This document shows, piece after piece, positions 10,513 to 20,365 of a stretch of DNA of 64,000 nt. The translations under genes and the position numbers were made by a program. The DNA is from Bacillus sp. EB106-08-02-XG196 (GTDB lineage Bacteria > Bacillota > Bacilli > Bacillales > Cytobacillaceae). Positions within the stretch are counted from its first letter, which is position 1. Every line of letters starts with the position of its first letter. The stretch is taken from positions 207,697 through 271,696 of the forward strand of contig NZ_JABWSY010000010.1 of assembly GCF_013396335.1 (NCBI RefSeq). Reading direction: 5' to 3'. The notes under the pieces are model-generated. The model did not search any database and was not told the origin of the DNA. It saw only the letters and a list, made by a program, of their open reading frames with translations.

Positions 10513-11997
10513 ATGTTATTTCGTATTCGATCGAAATTATTACTCTATTTCATTGTCCTTGTCGTTCTGTTAACCTCTGTTGGCGTCCTTTTTTATCAAA
10601 GCAGCGAAAACCTAATAAATGAATATGATGATAGTTTTAAACGGTTTCTGATGTTAAATGATATCTCACAAAGAACCAACATAATTACGGAAAACCTGCA
10701 AGGGTATTTGTTAGATAAGGAAAGCTCCTATTTAAAAGACTATAACCTGGAAAAATCGAAGCTGCTGAATGACCAATGGCTTTTCAATAAAGAAATGAAA
10801 TCGAATGATATGGGTGTTATTAACTACCAAAATATGATAAACAGCTTTCTAGAAGAAAGTGACGCAACGATAGAAGCTTTTCATAAAGACAATATTAACG
10901 ATTATTCAAATCACTTAAATGAAGCAATAAAAATAGCAGGGTTCCTCCAAGAAAGTACGCTTGCGCTCCTGAATAACAAGCTGACAGACTATCAAATTTT
11001 CTATGATCAAATGGAAAGGCAAAATCATTATTATAAATTATTGTCTTTTTCCCTTTTCTCTGCTGCCTTTTTTCTTAGTACATTGATTGCTCTTTGGATT
11101 TCGGGCGGTATTACAAAACCAATTACGCTATTATCCGAGGCAGCCCGGCAAATTTCAAAAGGTAATCTATCTGGTGAAGATATTAAAATCACTACCAAGG
11201 ATGAACTAAAGCCATTAACACAAACCTTTAACCAAATGCGTTCAAATCTAAGACAATTAGTAACTGAAATTAAGCAGAAATCGGAGCTTGATAAGCTCCT
11301 AAAAGAATTAGAGCTAAGAAGTCTTCAAAACCAAATCAATCCACATTTTCTATTCAATACTTTGAATACGGTTTCAAAGATGGCTTACCTAGAGGATGCG
11401 GAACATACTTCAAGATTAATAGAATCTGTTGCGGCATTACTGCGCTATAACCTAGGCGGAGATTTGAATAAAGCTGCCACTCTAAGGGACGAAGTATCTA
11501 TTGTAAAAGAGTACTTTTTTATTCAACAAACAAGATTTGGAGACCGGATTCAATTCATCACGGAAATTGAAGAGGATTGTTTGGATATAGAAATTCCTAG
11601 TTTGACACTGCAGCCATTAATCGAAAACGCCTTCATACATGGTGTTGAATCGTATGAGGAAAATGCAGAAATCCGACTTCATATCTATAAAGAAAATGAC
11701 AGAATTAATGTGGAAATAGTCGATAATGGGGATGGAATGGATGAAAGCACTCAAAATAGATTGCTTAAACTTGTAAGCGGAACCGAATTGGAAGAAGTAT
11801 ATGAAAAAGATAGATCAAAAGGCCATTCAACTGGTATAGGAGTAAAAAATGTAATTCGCAGGCTTCAGCTTTTTTACAATCAAACAGACATTATTGAAAT
11901 ACAATCAGAGTTACGTAAAGGGACAAAGTTTACACTGACCATTCCAAACGTTGTAAAAGGAGGAAGAGAGCTTGTTGAAAGTTCTAATTGTGGATGA
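10513..11997 (+). CDS. Sensor histidine kinase, LytS/YesM family
   Basis: Domains in order: membrane helix (about 8-27), extracytoplasmic helical region, second helix (about 175-197), HAMP linker (about 198-250), His_kinase domain with phospho-acceptor NPHFLFN near residue 277, and HATPase with [19 protein letters not shown] and GIGVKN. Total 494 residues. It starts one base after the sugar-binding protein and overlaps the response regulator by 26 bases, so the three are co-translated. It should autophosphorylate when the binding protein is loaded and pass phosphate to the next gene product. Confidence 0.93.
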   Translation: MLFRIRSKLLLYFIVLVVLLTSVGVLFYQSSENLINEYDDSFKRFLMLNDISQRTNIITENLQGYLLDKESSYLKDYNLEKSKLLNDQWLFNKEMKSNDMGVINYQNMINSFLEESDATIEAFHKDNINDYSNHLNEAIKIAGFLQESTLALLNNKLTDYQIFYDQMERQNHYYKLLSFSLFSAAFFLSTLIALWISGGITKPITLLSEAARQISKGNLSGEDIKITTKDELKPLTQTFNQMRSNLRQLVTEIKQKSELDKLLKELELRSLQNQINPHFLFNTLNTVSKMAYLEDAEHTSRLIESVAALLRYNLGGDLNKAATLRDEVSIVKEYFFIQQTRFGDRIQFITEIEEDCLDIEIPSLTLQPLIENAFIHGVESYEENAEIRLHIYKENDRINVEIVDNGDGMDESTQNRLLKLVSGTELEEVYEKDRSKGHSTGIGVKNVIRRLQLFYNQTDIIEIQSELRKGTKFTLTIPNVVKGGRELVESSNCG

Positions 11998-13558
11998 TGA
12001 GGTTTTGGAGCGAAAGGCATTAACGAAGATCATAAACAGCTCTTCTGAGGACGTAATGGTAATTGGTGAGGCGCCTAACGGAAGAAAGGCTATTGAAATG
12101 GCTGGAGAACTTAAGCCTGATATCATCTTTATGGATATAAAAATGCCCGGAATAGATGGTGTTCAAGCTGTTAAGGAAATCAAAAGCACTGATCAATACA
12201 TTCGATTTATCATGGTTTCAGCCTTTAATACGTTTGAATATGCCAAGGAAGTCATGCAGCAGGGTGTAAAAGAATATATCTTAAAACCTAGTAGAAAACA
12301 GGATATTCTCGAGAGTTTACAGCGGGTTTCTGGTGAGATTTTTGAAGAGCGCAAGTCTATGAAGGAAAAGCAAAGCTTGATGGAGAACCTGGACCGTGCC
12401 GTTTCCATAGCCCAGAAAGAGTGGGTGTCTTCACTAATCCTAAACCAAGTCCAAGATATTTCGTTTGATGAATGGAGTCAACTGTTAGGGGTAGAAATTA
12501 CTTCTGGTTATATTATGCTGTTTTCCCTCCTGCCTAGGGAGGAAGGAGAACGTGATGTACATCTAAAGCAAAACTTTTATTTATGGCTTAAGGATGTCTT
12601 GAAAACAGTTGTGAAAAAGGAAGATGTCATGATAGGACCAATGACAGATTCTCAAGTACCTGTTTTATTTCTATGTAAAGAACTTCCAGAAAAGGTGCAT
12701 TTTAAAACAAATGCACAGCATACCATTGAGAGTCTATTTAGTTCCTTTCAAAAAAGCCAAATAAATGCGGATTTAAGAATAGGGATAGGACTCCCATATA
12801 GTCATGGCCATGAGCTTAATAAATCCTATCATGAAGCGGTAGTTGCTTTACACCAACTATTAAAAACTTCAAACCGAAAATATTTATTTAGTAATAAACA
12901 AGGGGCTGGTGAGCTGCCTTCCGTTTCTGATGTGCTGGAAATAGAGAAAAAATTGCTGGATGGTGTACGACAAGGTGATCTAAATCAAGTTATGTTTATT
13001 TTTGATTCGTTTGTAACCAAGCTGACCAGTAACAAAGGATTAAAGGCTGCAGTTGTGAAAAAGTCCCTTGATGAATTGTTTATTCTCCTTTCACGAATGA
13101 TGCATGACTTAGGGATACACTTTGAAGGTTCCTTGACGATCGACGAGGCAGCAGATAGTAACCTAATTCTAGAAAAAGGAAAAGCTAATTTACTAGCAGT
13201 CGTCAAGCATGTTCAGCTGTGGAGGAACAATCATGCCAAGGGAATGCTTCATAGGGCGAAGGAATATATTGAAAGTCATTATGCCGATTCCATTACGTTG
13301 GAACACGTAGCAGAATATGTGGAGCTAAGTCCCTTTTATTTAAGTAAATTATTTAAAGATCGGTTTGGGATGACCTTTATCGATTACGTAACCGAAGTAA
13401 GAATAAAACAGGCAAAGCTGCAAATGGTTGATGCTACTAAGAGTTTAAAAGAAATATGCTATTCTGTCGGCTATAAGGACCCGAATTATTTTAGCCGTGT
13501 GTTTAAAAAACAGACAGGCTTATCCCCAACCGAATTTCGTAAGGAAACGGTAAGTTAA
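11972..13558 (+). CDS. Response regulator with AraC-type DNA-binding domain (YesN family)
   Basis: The N-terminal receiver domain (residues 1-120) has VDDE, phospho-acceptor context [11 protein letters not shown] and the conserved lysine in LKPS. A middle domain of unknown role is followed by a C-terminal AraC double helix-turn-helix, including [10 protein letters not shown] and [14 protein letters not shown], to residue 528. The start is TTG at 11972 after AAAGGAGG; the next codon is also TTG. Its likely target is the mglBAC promoter just downstream, since YesN-type regulators normally activate adjacent sugar transporters. Confidence 0.92.
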   Translation: MLKVLIVDDEVLERKALTKIINSSSEDVMVIGEAPNGRKAIEMAGELKPDIIFMDIKMPGIDGVQAVKEIKSTDQYIRFIMVSAFNTFEYAKEVMQQGVKEYILKPSRKQDILESLQRVSGEIFEERKSMKEKQSLMENLDRAVSIAQKEWVSSLILNQVQDISFDEWSQLLGVEITSGYIMLFSLLPREEGERDVHLKQNFYLWLKDVLKTVVKKEDVMIGPMTDSQVPVLFLCKELPEKVHFKTNAQHTIESLFSSFQKSQINADLRIGIGLPYSHGHELNKSYHEAVVALHQLLKTSNRKYLFSNKQGAGELPSVSDVLEIEKKLLDGVRQGDLNQVMFIFDSFVTKLTSNKGLKAAVVKKSLDELFILLSRMMHDLGIHFEGSLTIDEAADSNLILEKGKANLLAVVKHVQLWRNNHAKGMLHRAKEYIESHYADSITLEHVAEYVELSPFYLSKLFKDRFGMTFIDYVTEVRIKQAKLQMVDATKSLKEICYSVGYKDPNYFSRVFKKQTGLSPTEFRKETVS

Positions 13559-13573
13559 TAGAACGATAGTTAC

Positions 13574-13606
13574 AAAGACTGATTCGTAAATGAATTAGTC
13601 CTTTTT
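13574..13606 (+). terminator. Terminator after the response regulator
   Basis: AAAGACTGATTC pairs with GAATTAGTCCTTT (one G-U pair), followed by TT. It separates the sensing operon from mglBAC. Confidence 0.75.
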
Positions 13607-13689
13607 GCATGAACAAAATAGTCTAGGAAATCGCAAATTTGTGCTATAGGTAGGAACTATTGAACGAAAACCTCCGATGTTAACATATG

Positions 13690-13703
13690 TGTAAGGGCTT
13701 TCA
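13690..13703 (+). promoter_or_regulatory. Possible catabolite-responsive element (cre) upstream of mglB
   Basis: TGTAAGGGCTTTCA matches the cre pattern TGNAANCGNWNNCW at all but one fixed position (C to G at the central CG). It is 64 bases before the mglB start. CcpA control of a sugar importer is expected; the site itself is unproven. Confidence 0.4.
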
Positions 13704-13766
13704 ATGAGGTGGAGGTAAGCGGAGTTTACCAGAGCCTTTACTAACTAGCAAAAGGAGAAGGATGAC

Positions 13767-14831
13767 ATGTTTAAAAAGAAAAAAGGGTTAATTCTATCAT
13801 TAACAGTTGCGTCTAGTATTCTATTAGCAACTGGCTGCGGTGGGACAGAAAAAAGTTCAACGGATTCTGGAAAAGGCAAGGACGGCGACCTTCCAGCAGT
13901 AGGTGCAACCATCTATAAATTCGATGACAACTTCATGTCTTATGTTCGTCGTGCAATGGAAACTGCAGCAGACGGAAAAGTTAACTTAATGCTGAATGAC
14001 TCTCAAAATGACCAAGCCAAGCAGGTTGAACAAGTAGACACACTTATTGCAAAAGGGGCAAAATCACTGGCAATCAACCTTGTAGACCCTAAGGCAGCGC
14101 AAACGATCATTGACAAAGCAAAAGTAAAGGATATTCCTGTTATCTTCTTTAACAAAGAGCCAGATGCAAGTGTATTAAAAGGATACGAAAAAGCTTACTA
14201 TGTCGGAACAACGTCATCTGAATCAGGTGTGCTTCAAGGTGAACTAATCGCTAAGGCTTGGGAAGCGAATAAGGAAAAATGGGATAAAAATGGTGATGGC
14301 AAGCTTCAGTACGTTTTATTAAAAGGTGAACCAGGTCACCCAGATGCAGAAGCGCGTACTAAATTTGTTGTGGATACCTTGAAGGAAAAAGGAATTGCGG
14401 TAGATGAACTAGCTCTTGATACAGGTATGTGGGATGCAATGAAAGCAACAGAAAAAATGGATGCTTGGATTGCAAAATACAACGAAAATATCGAATTTGT
14501 TATTGCAAACAACGATGGTATGGCATTGGGTGCCATTGCTTCTCTTGAAAAAGCAGGGTACTTCTCAGGTGATAAGTTTATGCCAGTTGTAGGTGTAGAC
14601 GCGATTCCAGAAGCACTTGAAATGATTGAAAAAGGGAAAATGGTAGGATCTATCTTAAATGATGCGAAAAACCAAGGTGCAGCCACAGTTCAACTAGCTG
14701 CAAATGCTGCAAACGGTAAGGATGTATTAGAAGGAACTGAGTGGAAGCTAGACGACGCTAAAGCGGTTCGTGTACCTTACATCGAGGTTACAAAAGAAAA
14801 TATCCAAATCGGTAAAGATGCTTATAAATAG
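13767..14831 (+). CDS. mglB: Galactose/glucose ABC transporter substrate-binding lipoprotein
   Basis: This lipoprotein captures galactose outside the membrane and delivers it to MglAC. The signal peptide ends in a clear lipobox LATGC (Cys24). The type I binding-protein fold contains a calcium-binding loop, DKNGDGKLQ from residue 173, a hallmark of the galactose/glucose-binding protein and rare in other members. Other segments include VIFFNKEP, NNDGMALGAI and VVGVDAIPEALEMI. It is 354 residues long, with AAAAGGAGAAGG before the ATG. It heads mglBAC and is followed by strong hairpins that may keep its mRNA more abundant than mglAC. Confidence 0.93.
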   Translation: MFKKKKGLILSLTVASSILLATGCGGTEKSSTDSGKGKDGDLPAVGATIYKFDDNFMSYVRRAMETAADGKVNLMLNDSQNDQAKQVEQVDTLIAKGAKSLAINLVDPKAAQTIIDKAKVKDIPVIFFNKEPDASVLKGYEKAYYVGTTSSESGVLQGELIAKAWEANKEKWDKNGDGKLQYVLLKGEPGHPDAEARTKFVVDTLKEKGIAVDELALDTGMWDAMKATEKMDAWIAKYNENIEFVIANNDGMALGAIASLEKAGYFSGDKFMPVVGVDAIPEALEMIEKGKMVGSILNDAKNQGAATVQLAANAANGKDVLEGTEWKLDDAKAVRVPYIEVTKENIQIGKDAYK

Positions 14832-14840
14832 AAAAGCGGA

Positions 14841-14917
14841 AGCGCCTAGTCCGAGGATAGCCTCTATGGCGCTCCTCGAACAAAGGAAAAGGATACATTA
14901 TTCTTTTCCTTCGTTCG
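14841..14917 (+). repeat. Two hairpins between mglB and mglA (REP-like; possible attenuator)
   Basis: First hairpin: AGCGCC (14841) with GGCGCT (14868), and inner GAGG/CCTC. Second: CGAACAAAGGAAAAG (14877-14891) with CTTTTCCTTCGTTCG (14903-14917), one G-U pair. There is no long T-run, so 3'-end protection or partial termination after mglB is more likely than full termination. The leading AAAAGCGGAAGCGCC resembles an element I know to recur between genes in Bacillus genomes. Confidence 0.55.
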
Positions 14918-15017
14918 GGGCAATGTTTCAAGATAATTATTTGAAACAGGACTGATGAAATCAAATTTTATTTTTATAAAAAATGCATGTTAAATGGTTA
15001 GGCAAGGAGGTTTAAGC

Positions 15018-16520
15018 ATGTCAGAGGCAAGTTCAGCCAATTTACTTGAAATGATTAATTTAACAAAAAGATTTCCTGGCGTCATTGCTCTTAACAACGT
15101 TTCCCTAAAAGTGAAGGCAGGGTCAGTGCATGCCTTAATGGGTGAGAATGGTGCTGGAAAATCAACCTTAATGAAGTGCTTATTCGGTATCTATTCTATG
15201 GATGAAGGAAAAATCCTGCTGGACGGAAAAGAGGTTTTATTTGCGAATTCTAAGCAAGCCCTTGAAAACGGAGTTTCAATGGTCCACCAGGAACTGAACC
15301 AAGTCCGTCAGCAAAATGTAATGGATAATATTTGGCTGGGAAGGTATCCGAAAAAAGGGATCTTTATTGATGAAAAAAAGATGTATGAGGATACCGCAGC
15401 CATTTTTAAAAGTTTGGACATCAATATTGACCCGAGAAGCAAAGTAGGAAGCTTGTCAGTCTCAGAGATGCAGATGGTGGAAATTGCAAAAGCTGTTTCT
15501 TATCATTCAAAGCTCATTGTGATGGATGAACCCACTTCCTCTCTTACTGAAAAGGAAGTAAATCATTTATTTACCATTATTAGAAAGCTGCAAAGTGATA
15601 ACGTAGCGATTATCTATATTTCACACAAAATGGAGGAAATTTTAAAAATCTCCGATGAAGTGACAATCATGCGTGACGGTCAGTATATTGCAACGAAAAG
15701 TGCGAAGGAATTAACAACGGACGAAATCATTAAGCTCATGGTTGGCCGTGACCTATCACAGCGGTTCCCAGAAAAGATCAATCAACCTGGAGATGTAACC
15801 TTAAAAGTTAAGGATTTAACAGCTGAAACGGAAGGATCCTTTACCAATATCAATTTTGGGTTAAGAAAAGGAGAAATCCTAGGGGTTGCCGGTTTAGTAG
15901 GCTCCAAACGTACAGAGGTTATGGAGGCGCTATTCGGTATCAGAGGTATAAAGTCAGGAAGTATTGAATTAAATGGAAAGGTTGTCCAAAATCACACGCC
16001 GCAGCATGCAATCAAAAATGGCTTTGCACTAGTGACGGAAGAAAGACGGACAACAGGCATTTACCCAGAGCTGAGTATTAGCTTTAACTCGATTATTGCC
16101 AACCTGCCTCAGTATCGAAAAGGGTTGTTTCTATCAGAAAGCAAAGTTCATGATGATACAAAATGGGTAATCGATTCAATGAAGGTAAAGACGCCATCAC
16201 AAAAAACGCCAATCGGAAGCCTTTCGGGTGGTAACCAGCAGAAGGTAATCATTGGCCGCTGGCTGCTAACAAAACCGGAAGTACTATTGTTGGATGAACC
16301 AACAAGGGGGATTGACGTTGGGGCAAAATTTGAAATTTACCAGCTAATTAACGAATTAGCAGCTGAAGGAAAAGGAATTATCATGATTTCTTCAGAAATG
16401 CCTGAACTTCTTGGGGTTACAGACAGAATCTTAGTAATGAGTAATGGAAGAGCAGCCGGAATCGTAGAAACAAAGACAACCACGCAAGAAGAAATTATGC
16501 GACTGGCAGCGTTGTATTAG
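15018..16520 (+). CDS. mglA: Galactose/methyl-galactoside ABC transporter ATP-binding protein
   Basis: The 500-residue protein has two fused ATPase domains, as in MglA/RbsA/XylG. Domain 1 has Walker [10 protein letters not shown] (about residues 42-50), an LSVSEMQ signature and Walker B VMDEPTS. Domain 2 has a degenerate Walker A (GLVGSKRTE) but a full LSGGNQQK signature and [10 protein letters not shown]; this asymmetry is normal for the family. ATG 15018 follows AAGGAGG; an ATG at 14994 would put that Shine-Dalgarno inside the gene. It powers import of the MglB-bound sugar. Confidence 0.93.
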   Translation: MSEASSANLLEMINLTKRFPGVIALNNVSLKVKAGSVHALMGENGAGKSTLMKCLFGIYSMDEGKILLDGKEVLFANSKQALENGVSMVHQELNQVRQQNVMDNIWLGRYPKKGIFIDEKKMYEDTAAIFKSLDINIDPRSKVGSLSVSEMQMVEIAKAVSYHSKLIVMDEPTSSLTEKEVNHLFTIIRKLQSDNVAIIYISHKMEEILKISDEVTIMRDGQYIATKSAKELTTDEIIKLMVGRDLSQRFPEKINQPGDVTLKVKDLTAETEGSFTNINFGLRKGEILGVAGLVGSKRTEVMEALFGIRGIKSGSIELNGKVVQNHTPQHAIKNGFALVTEERRTTGIYPELSISFNSIIANLPQYRKGLFLSESKVHDDTKWVIDSMKVKTPSQKTPIGSLSGGNQQKVIIGRWLLTKPEVLLLDEPTRGIDVGAKFEIYQLINELAAEGKGIIMISSEMPELLGVTDRILVMSNGRAAGIVETKTTTQEEIMRLAALY

Positions 16521-16533
16521 GAGGAGAAGCAAA

Positions 16534-17556
16534 ATGAATACTCAGGCCGTAAAAAAGTCTAATGTTGTAAAATGGCTGTTTGATAATGTTATATATGTAT
16601 TTTTAATTCTACTAGTAATTGGGATTGTCATTGCATCTCCTGACTTTTTATCCATGACCAACTTGGTTAATATCCTAAGTCAGTCATCTTCAAGGATTAT
16701 TATTGCACTTGGGATAGCAGGTATCCTGATTTTAGGCGGGACAGACTTATCTGCCGGGCGGATGGTCGGACTTGCAGCAGTAGTCTCCGCTTCGCTGCTT
16801 CAAGCAGGTGATTATGCTTATAAAATGTATCCAAACCTTCCAGAATTGCCTTTGTTTATTCCAATCTTAATTGCAATGGCTGTAACAGGACTATTTGGAA
16901 CTTTAAATGGTTTTATCGTCTCAAAGTTTCACGTACCGCCATTTATTGCCACACTAGGTATGATGATTGGTGTTTATGGCGTCACTTCCATTTACTTTGA
17001 CCGTCCGCCATATGGTGCGCAGCCAATTGGGGGATTAAGTGAGAGCTTTACAACCTTTGCGCAAAAGGGAATTAAAATAGGTCAATATGAATTTCCATAC
17101 CTGATCCTATATGCAATTGCCTTTTCCATCATTATTTGGGTGGTTTGGAATAAAACACAGCTTGGTAAAAATATGTACGCAATCGGCGGAAATGCTGAAG
17201 CAGCAAAGGTTTCTGGTGTTAACGTTGCAAAAAATATCATTATCATTTATATGATTGCCGGTCTGCTGTATGGATTCTCAGGTACATTAGAGGCTGGGCG
17301 TGTTGGAAGTGCAACCAACAACACCGGTAATATGTACGAGTTAGATGCCATCGCAGCCTGCGTGGTCGGCGGAGTATCACTTTCAGGAGGGATTGGTACC
17401 GTTCCAGGAGTAATAACAGGAGTACTAATCTTCCAGGTAATCAACTATGGTTTAGCTTTCCTTGGTGTAAGTCCATACATTCAATTTATCGTTAAGGGAG
17501 CTATTATCATCGTTGCCGTAGCTTTTGATATGCGGAAGCATGCGAAGAAAAAATAA
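16534..17556 (+). CDS. mglC: Galactose/methyl-galactoside ABC transporter permease
   Basis: A 340-residue integral membrane protein with about nine or ten hydrophobic helices of the BPD_transp_2 family. The cytoplasmic loop motif YAIGGNAEAAKVSGVNV contacts the ATPase in this family. AGGAGGAGAAG lies before the ATG, 13 bases after mglA. It completes mglBAC and is followed by a terminator. Confidence 0.93.
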   Translation: MNTQAVKKSNVVKWLFDNVIYVFLILLVIGIVIASPDFLSMTNLVNILSQSSSRIIIALGIAGILILGGTDLSAGRMVGLAAVVSASLLQAGDYAYKMYPNLPELPLFIPILIAMAVTGLFGTLNGFIVSKFHVPPFIATLGMMIGVYGVTSIYFDRPPYGAQPIGGLSESFTTFAQKGIKIGQYEFPYLILYAIAFSIIIWVVWNKTQLGKNMYAIGGNAEAAKVSGVNVAKNIIIIYMIAGLLYGFSGTLEAGRVGSATNNTGNMYELDAIAACVVGGVSLSGGIGTVPGVITGVLIFQVINYGLAFLGVSPYIQFIVKGAIIIVAVAFDMRKHAKKK

Positions 17557-17560
17557 GGGT

Positions 17561-17600
17561 AAAGGGCATTCCTTCAGTGGGGATGCCCTTTTGTGTTGGT
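17561..17600 (+). terminator. Terminator of mglBAC
   Basis: AAAGGGCATTCC pairs with GGGGATGCCCTTT (one G-U pair) around TTCAGT, followed by TGTGTTGGTTTTT. Confidence 0.8.
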
Positions 17601-17709
17601 TTTTCCATATTTTTAACCTCCACTTTATAAACACAGCGGAGTCGTTACGCTCCACTTCCTGATCACGCCGACTTTTCGCTGTATTTTCTTACATACACAG
17701 CTTATTGTA

Positions 17710-17723
17710 TGAAACGCGTTTCA
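17710..17723. promoter_or_regulatory. Orphan LacI-type palindromic operator
   Basis: TGAAACGCGTTTCA is a perfect 14-base palindrome with the central CG typical of LacI/CcpA-family operators. It lies between the mglBAC terminator and the 3' end of a LacI-family gene on the other strand, so no promoter obviously uses it. Confidence 0.4.
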
Positions 17724-17754
17724 GGTCAAGCGATTATGGAGGTTTTTTTAAAAT

Positions 17755-18717
17755 CTAAACTGTTTGCCGCTCGATTAATCTAACCAAGACCTCATCTTGA
17801 GAATTTTTTGTGTTATCAAGTGCTTGAAGAAACAGCCTTTTTCCCACTTCAATTAATGGAATCTCAAGTGTAGTAATGTTCATTATTTTTGCTATTGGTT
17901 GATTATCGAAACCAATAATGGCAAGCTCTTCAGGTACGGCAATGTTTTGTTCCTTACAGCAGATTAATATTCCAGCCGCAACTTGGTCACTGGTTACCAA
18001 TAGAGCAGAAGGTGGATTCTCCATGTTTATTAAACGTTGTACTACCCGTTCACCATCTTCGAAATGATAGCAATCATAGAATATATAATTCGGTTCATAT
18101 AGTTTATTGTTTTTCATAAGAAAATCTTTGTAAGCCAAATCTCTTTGCTGACTATTAGAACCAGAATTTCTCCCAATACAATAACCAATATTATGATGAC
18201 CTTTAGCTTGTAAATACTCCAAGGCTTTAAAAAAGGTTTTATAATGGTCAATATAGGTGGATGAAACTTGTTTACCACGTGTGTCTTCACATAAAATAAT
18301 TGGGCCAAAGGAGTTAAACTCATCTAACAGGTCCCAACCGCAAATTCTTGAACATATTATTAATCCATCTATCTGTTTATGTTTTAACATCATTAATGCT
18401 TCGAGCTCTCTTTGTAACTCGTAATTAGTTTGGATTAGAACTAAATTATAATTATTTTTTACGGCTTCATTAGCGATTCCTTCTACTAATAAGGCAAAAT
18501 AGGGATGATTTGTAAACGGGACTACAACCCCTATAAGGAATGTTCTACCTTTACTTAAATGAACAGCATTAATATTTTGCTGATAGTTACTTTTCTCGAT
18601 GGCATTCTTAACTGCATTCTTTTTTTCCTCACTAACATATGGGTGATTATTTAATACACGAGAGACTGTTGTTACTGAAACACCAGCCATCTTTGCTATA
18701 TCCTTAATATTGGCCAT
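17755..18717 (-). CDS. LacI-family transcriptional regulator, target unknown
   Basis: An N-terminal helix-turn-helix (NIKDIAKMAGVSVTTVSRVL, residues 3-22) and hinge precede a periplasmic-binding-like effector domain; 320 residues, normal for the family. It is read toward mglC, alone, and its 5' end faces an NRDE-family gene. The fold suggests a sugar-responsive repressor, but the neighbours do not identify the regulon. It could be a second regulator of mglBAC or a leftover of a lost sugar operon, which would fit the orphan palindrome beyond its 3' end. Confidence 0.85.
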   Translation of the reverse strand: MANIKDIAKMAGVSVTTVSRVLNNHPYVSEEKKNAVKNAIEKSNYQQNINAVHLSKGRTFLIGVVVPFTNHPYFALLVEGIANEAVKNNYNLVLIQTNYELQRELEALMMLKHKQIDGLIICSRICGWDLLDEFNSFGPIILCEDTRGKQVSSTYIDHYKTFFKALEYLQAKGHHNIGYCIGRNSGSNSQQRDLAYKDFLMKNNKLYEPNYIFYDCYHFEDGERVVQRLINMENPPSALLVTSDQVAAGILICCKEQNIAVPEELAIIGFDNQPIAKIMNITTLEIPLIEVGKRLFLQALDNTKNSQDEVLVRLIERQTV

Positions 18718-18833
18718 AATCTCACCTCACTAAAAATAGTAGCATATTGTTCTTAACAATTGCCAAGGCTTCATTCTACAACGGGAATAAGATAAACTAG
18801 AAGAAACTGTCGTTTAAAGGATTGTGATTGTCA

Positions 18834-19592
18834 ATGTGTTTAATCTTGTTTGCTTATAAGGTTCATCCAAAATACAAGCTAATGGTTTCGGCTAATCGAG
18901 ATGAGTTTTACCAAAGACCAACAGCTCCGGTCCATTTTTGGGACGACGATCCTGAAATCCTTGCTGGACGGGATTTAGAAAAAATGGGAACTTGGATGGG
19001 TATGACCAAATCGGGGCGGTTTGCAGCGTTGACCAATTATCGAAATCCAAAGGAGATTACGGAGGGAAAACGCTCGAGAGGAGAATTAGTGGCAAATGCC
19101 CTGCAGTACAAAGGCGATATAAAGGAGTATATGGAGAGTCTAGTTAGAAATAATGACTCTTATCCTGGATATAACCTGTTAGCTGGGGAGGGTGATGAGC
19201 TATACTATTATTCCAATGTTGGACAGAAGTTAATAAAAGTGGCTCCGGGGATTTATGGTGTTAGCAATCATTTACTTAATACAGAATGGCCAAAAGTACA
19301 AGCAGGGAAAGAAGGGTTAGCCGCTATTTTGAATAGTAATCAAGAGGATTATGTTGAGCCTCTTTTAACGCTTCTTCAAAAAGCAGACCAGGCGCCAGAT
19401 GAAAAACTGCCTCAAACGGGGGTTTCATTAGAATTTGAAAGAATGCTTTCACCGATGTTTATCAAGAGTGAAGGATATGGTACAAGGAGTTCAACTGTTT
19501 TATTAATGGATGAAAAAGAGATTCACTATGTGGAACGAGTTTTCACTTTTAACGAGGTTAATACTCAAAAATATACAATTAAATTGAAATAA
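18834..19592 (+). CDS. NRDE family protein (TANGO2-like)
   Basis: The protein opens with MCLILFAY and continues to the family-naming SANRDEF, with LAGRDLEKMGTWMG and ALTNYR downstream, giving about 252 residues. Cys2 would become N-terminal after methionine removal, as in Ntn-type hydrolases; the biochemical role is not firmly known. I chose ATG 18834 because the family starts with Met-Cys. AAAGGA is 12 bases away and fits a TTG at 18828 better, so the start is uncertain by two residues. It is a single gene. Confidence 0.85.
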   Translation: MCLILFAYKVHPKYKLMVSANRDEFYQRPTAPVHFWDDDPEILAGRDLEKMGTWMGMTKSGRFAALTNYRNPKEITEGKRSRGELVANALQYKGDIKEYMESLVRNNDSYPGYNLLAGEGDELYYYSNVGQKLIKVAPGIYGVSNHLLNTEWPKVQAGKEGLAAILNSNQEDYVEPLLTLLQKADQAPDEKLPQTGVSLEFERMLSPMFIKSEGYGTRSSTVLLMDEKEIHYVERVFTFNEVNTQKYTIKLK

Positions 19593-19596
19593 AAAA

Positions 19597-19648
19597 CTAA
19601 TCAAACGTTTGATTAGATCGGTTGCTAAACTAATCAAACGTTTGATTA
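19597..19648. repeat. Pair of AT-rich palindromes (TAATCAAACGTTTGATTA)
   Basis: CTAATCAAACGTTTGATTAG (19597-19616) is a perfect 20-base palindrome, and TAATCAAACGTTTGATTA (19631-19648) repeats its core, with centres 33 bp apart. They lie between the convergent NRDE and DUF3934 genes. Two more copies flank the rRNA promoters at 63.3 kb. The symmetry suits a TetR-type operator or a dispersed repeat; neither has a T-run. Confidence 0.6.
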
Positions 19649-19674
19649 ATAGAATTCATGCAGGAAAACTATCG

Positions 19675-19848
19675 CTAGGATTCAGTAGTTTCTTTATCGG
19701 GAGCAGCCTTATCGGACTCCACTTTTTTAGTTCCTTTGCTGACATAAGGTTTAGCATTTTTAGCCTTTTTAGCACCAACCTGCCAACGATTCCAGCCTTT
19801 CTTACCTGTTCCTCTGCCTATTCCACTTTTCGCTTTTGCTTTTGGCAT
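19675..19848 (-). CDS. Small basic protein, DUF3934-like
   Basis: A 57-residue gene on the minus strand. It begins MPKAKAKSGIGRGTGKKG and continues WNRWQVGAKKAKNAKPYV, then an acidic tail. The GRGTGKKGWNRWQ core matches the Bacillus DUF3934 family as I remember it; function unknown. GATGGAGTGG precedes the ATG at good spacing. The strongly basic N-terminal half could bind nucleic acid, but that is a guess. A plus-strand frame over the same DNA lacks any family resemblance. Confidence 0.7.
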   Translation of the reverse strand: MPKAKAKSGIGRGTGKKGWNRWQVGAKKAKNAKPYVSKGTKKVESDKAAPDKETTES

Positions 19849-19893
19849 CTAACCACTCCATCATAATTGAAAACAGGCTTTTTCTGAGAAAGG

Positions 19894-20136
19894 TTATTGA
19901 GTTTTGTTCTCAAAAAAACCTAACGCAAATTTAATGCCCTCTTCAATTTCATTTGTATCATAACCTTGTAAATCTTCATGAGTAATTTCCAGGGTTGTTC
20001 TTGATAATGAATAGCCGCTGTCTAAATTAATATCAAGAAGGACCTCAAACCCATTTGCGGTATTCTTAATATCAATAATATCATAATCAAGTATCGGTGC
20101 TCCCGTTTGGTACTCTATTGGTTCTAACTCTGACAT
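19894..20136 (-). CDS. Small hypothetical protein
   Basis: An 80-residue acidic protein (starts MSELEPIEYQTG) with no motif I recognise. The ATG at 20136 has GGAGG seven bases upstream, while the in-frame ATG at 20142 is too close to it. The composition looks like a soluble cytoplasmic protein: no membrane segment or signal peptide. It is read in the same direction as the DUF3934 gene, 45 bases upstream of it. Confidence 0.65.
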   Translation of the reverse strand: MSELEPIEYQTGAPILDYDIIDIKNTANGFEVLLDINLDSGYSLSRTTLEITHEDLQGYDTNEIEEGIKFALGFFENKTQ

Positions 20137-20365
20137 TATCATACCTCCATGTTTACTTCTAGTATATATTCGAACATAGGTTATACAGAAAGGGGAACAT
20201 TTATTTATCCTTCGTCACAAACGATAAAACAAAGATGGGAAAGTAATTGATATTTTGTCTAATGACATAATGTTTTCAATAGGTATAATTAATATTAACT
20301 GAATATTTACATAACTATAATAAAAGAGACTCCAAGTTTAACACCAATTAAAAGGAGTGATTTAC

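Noticed and set aside
19609..19866. 85-codon plus-strand frame
   Set aside because: It overlaps the palindrome pair and the minus-strand DUF3934-like gene, which has a ribosome site and a recognisable core.
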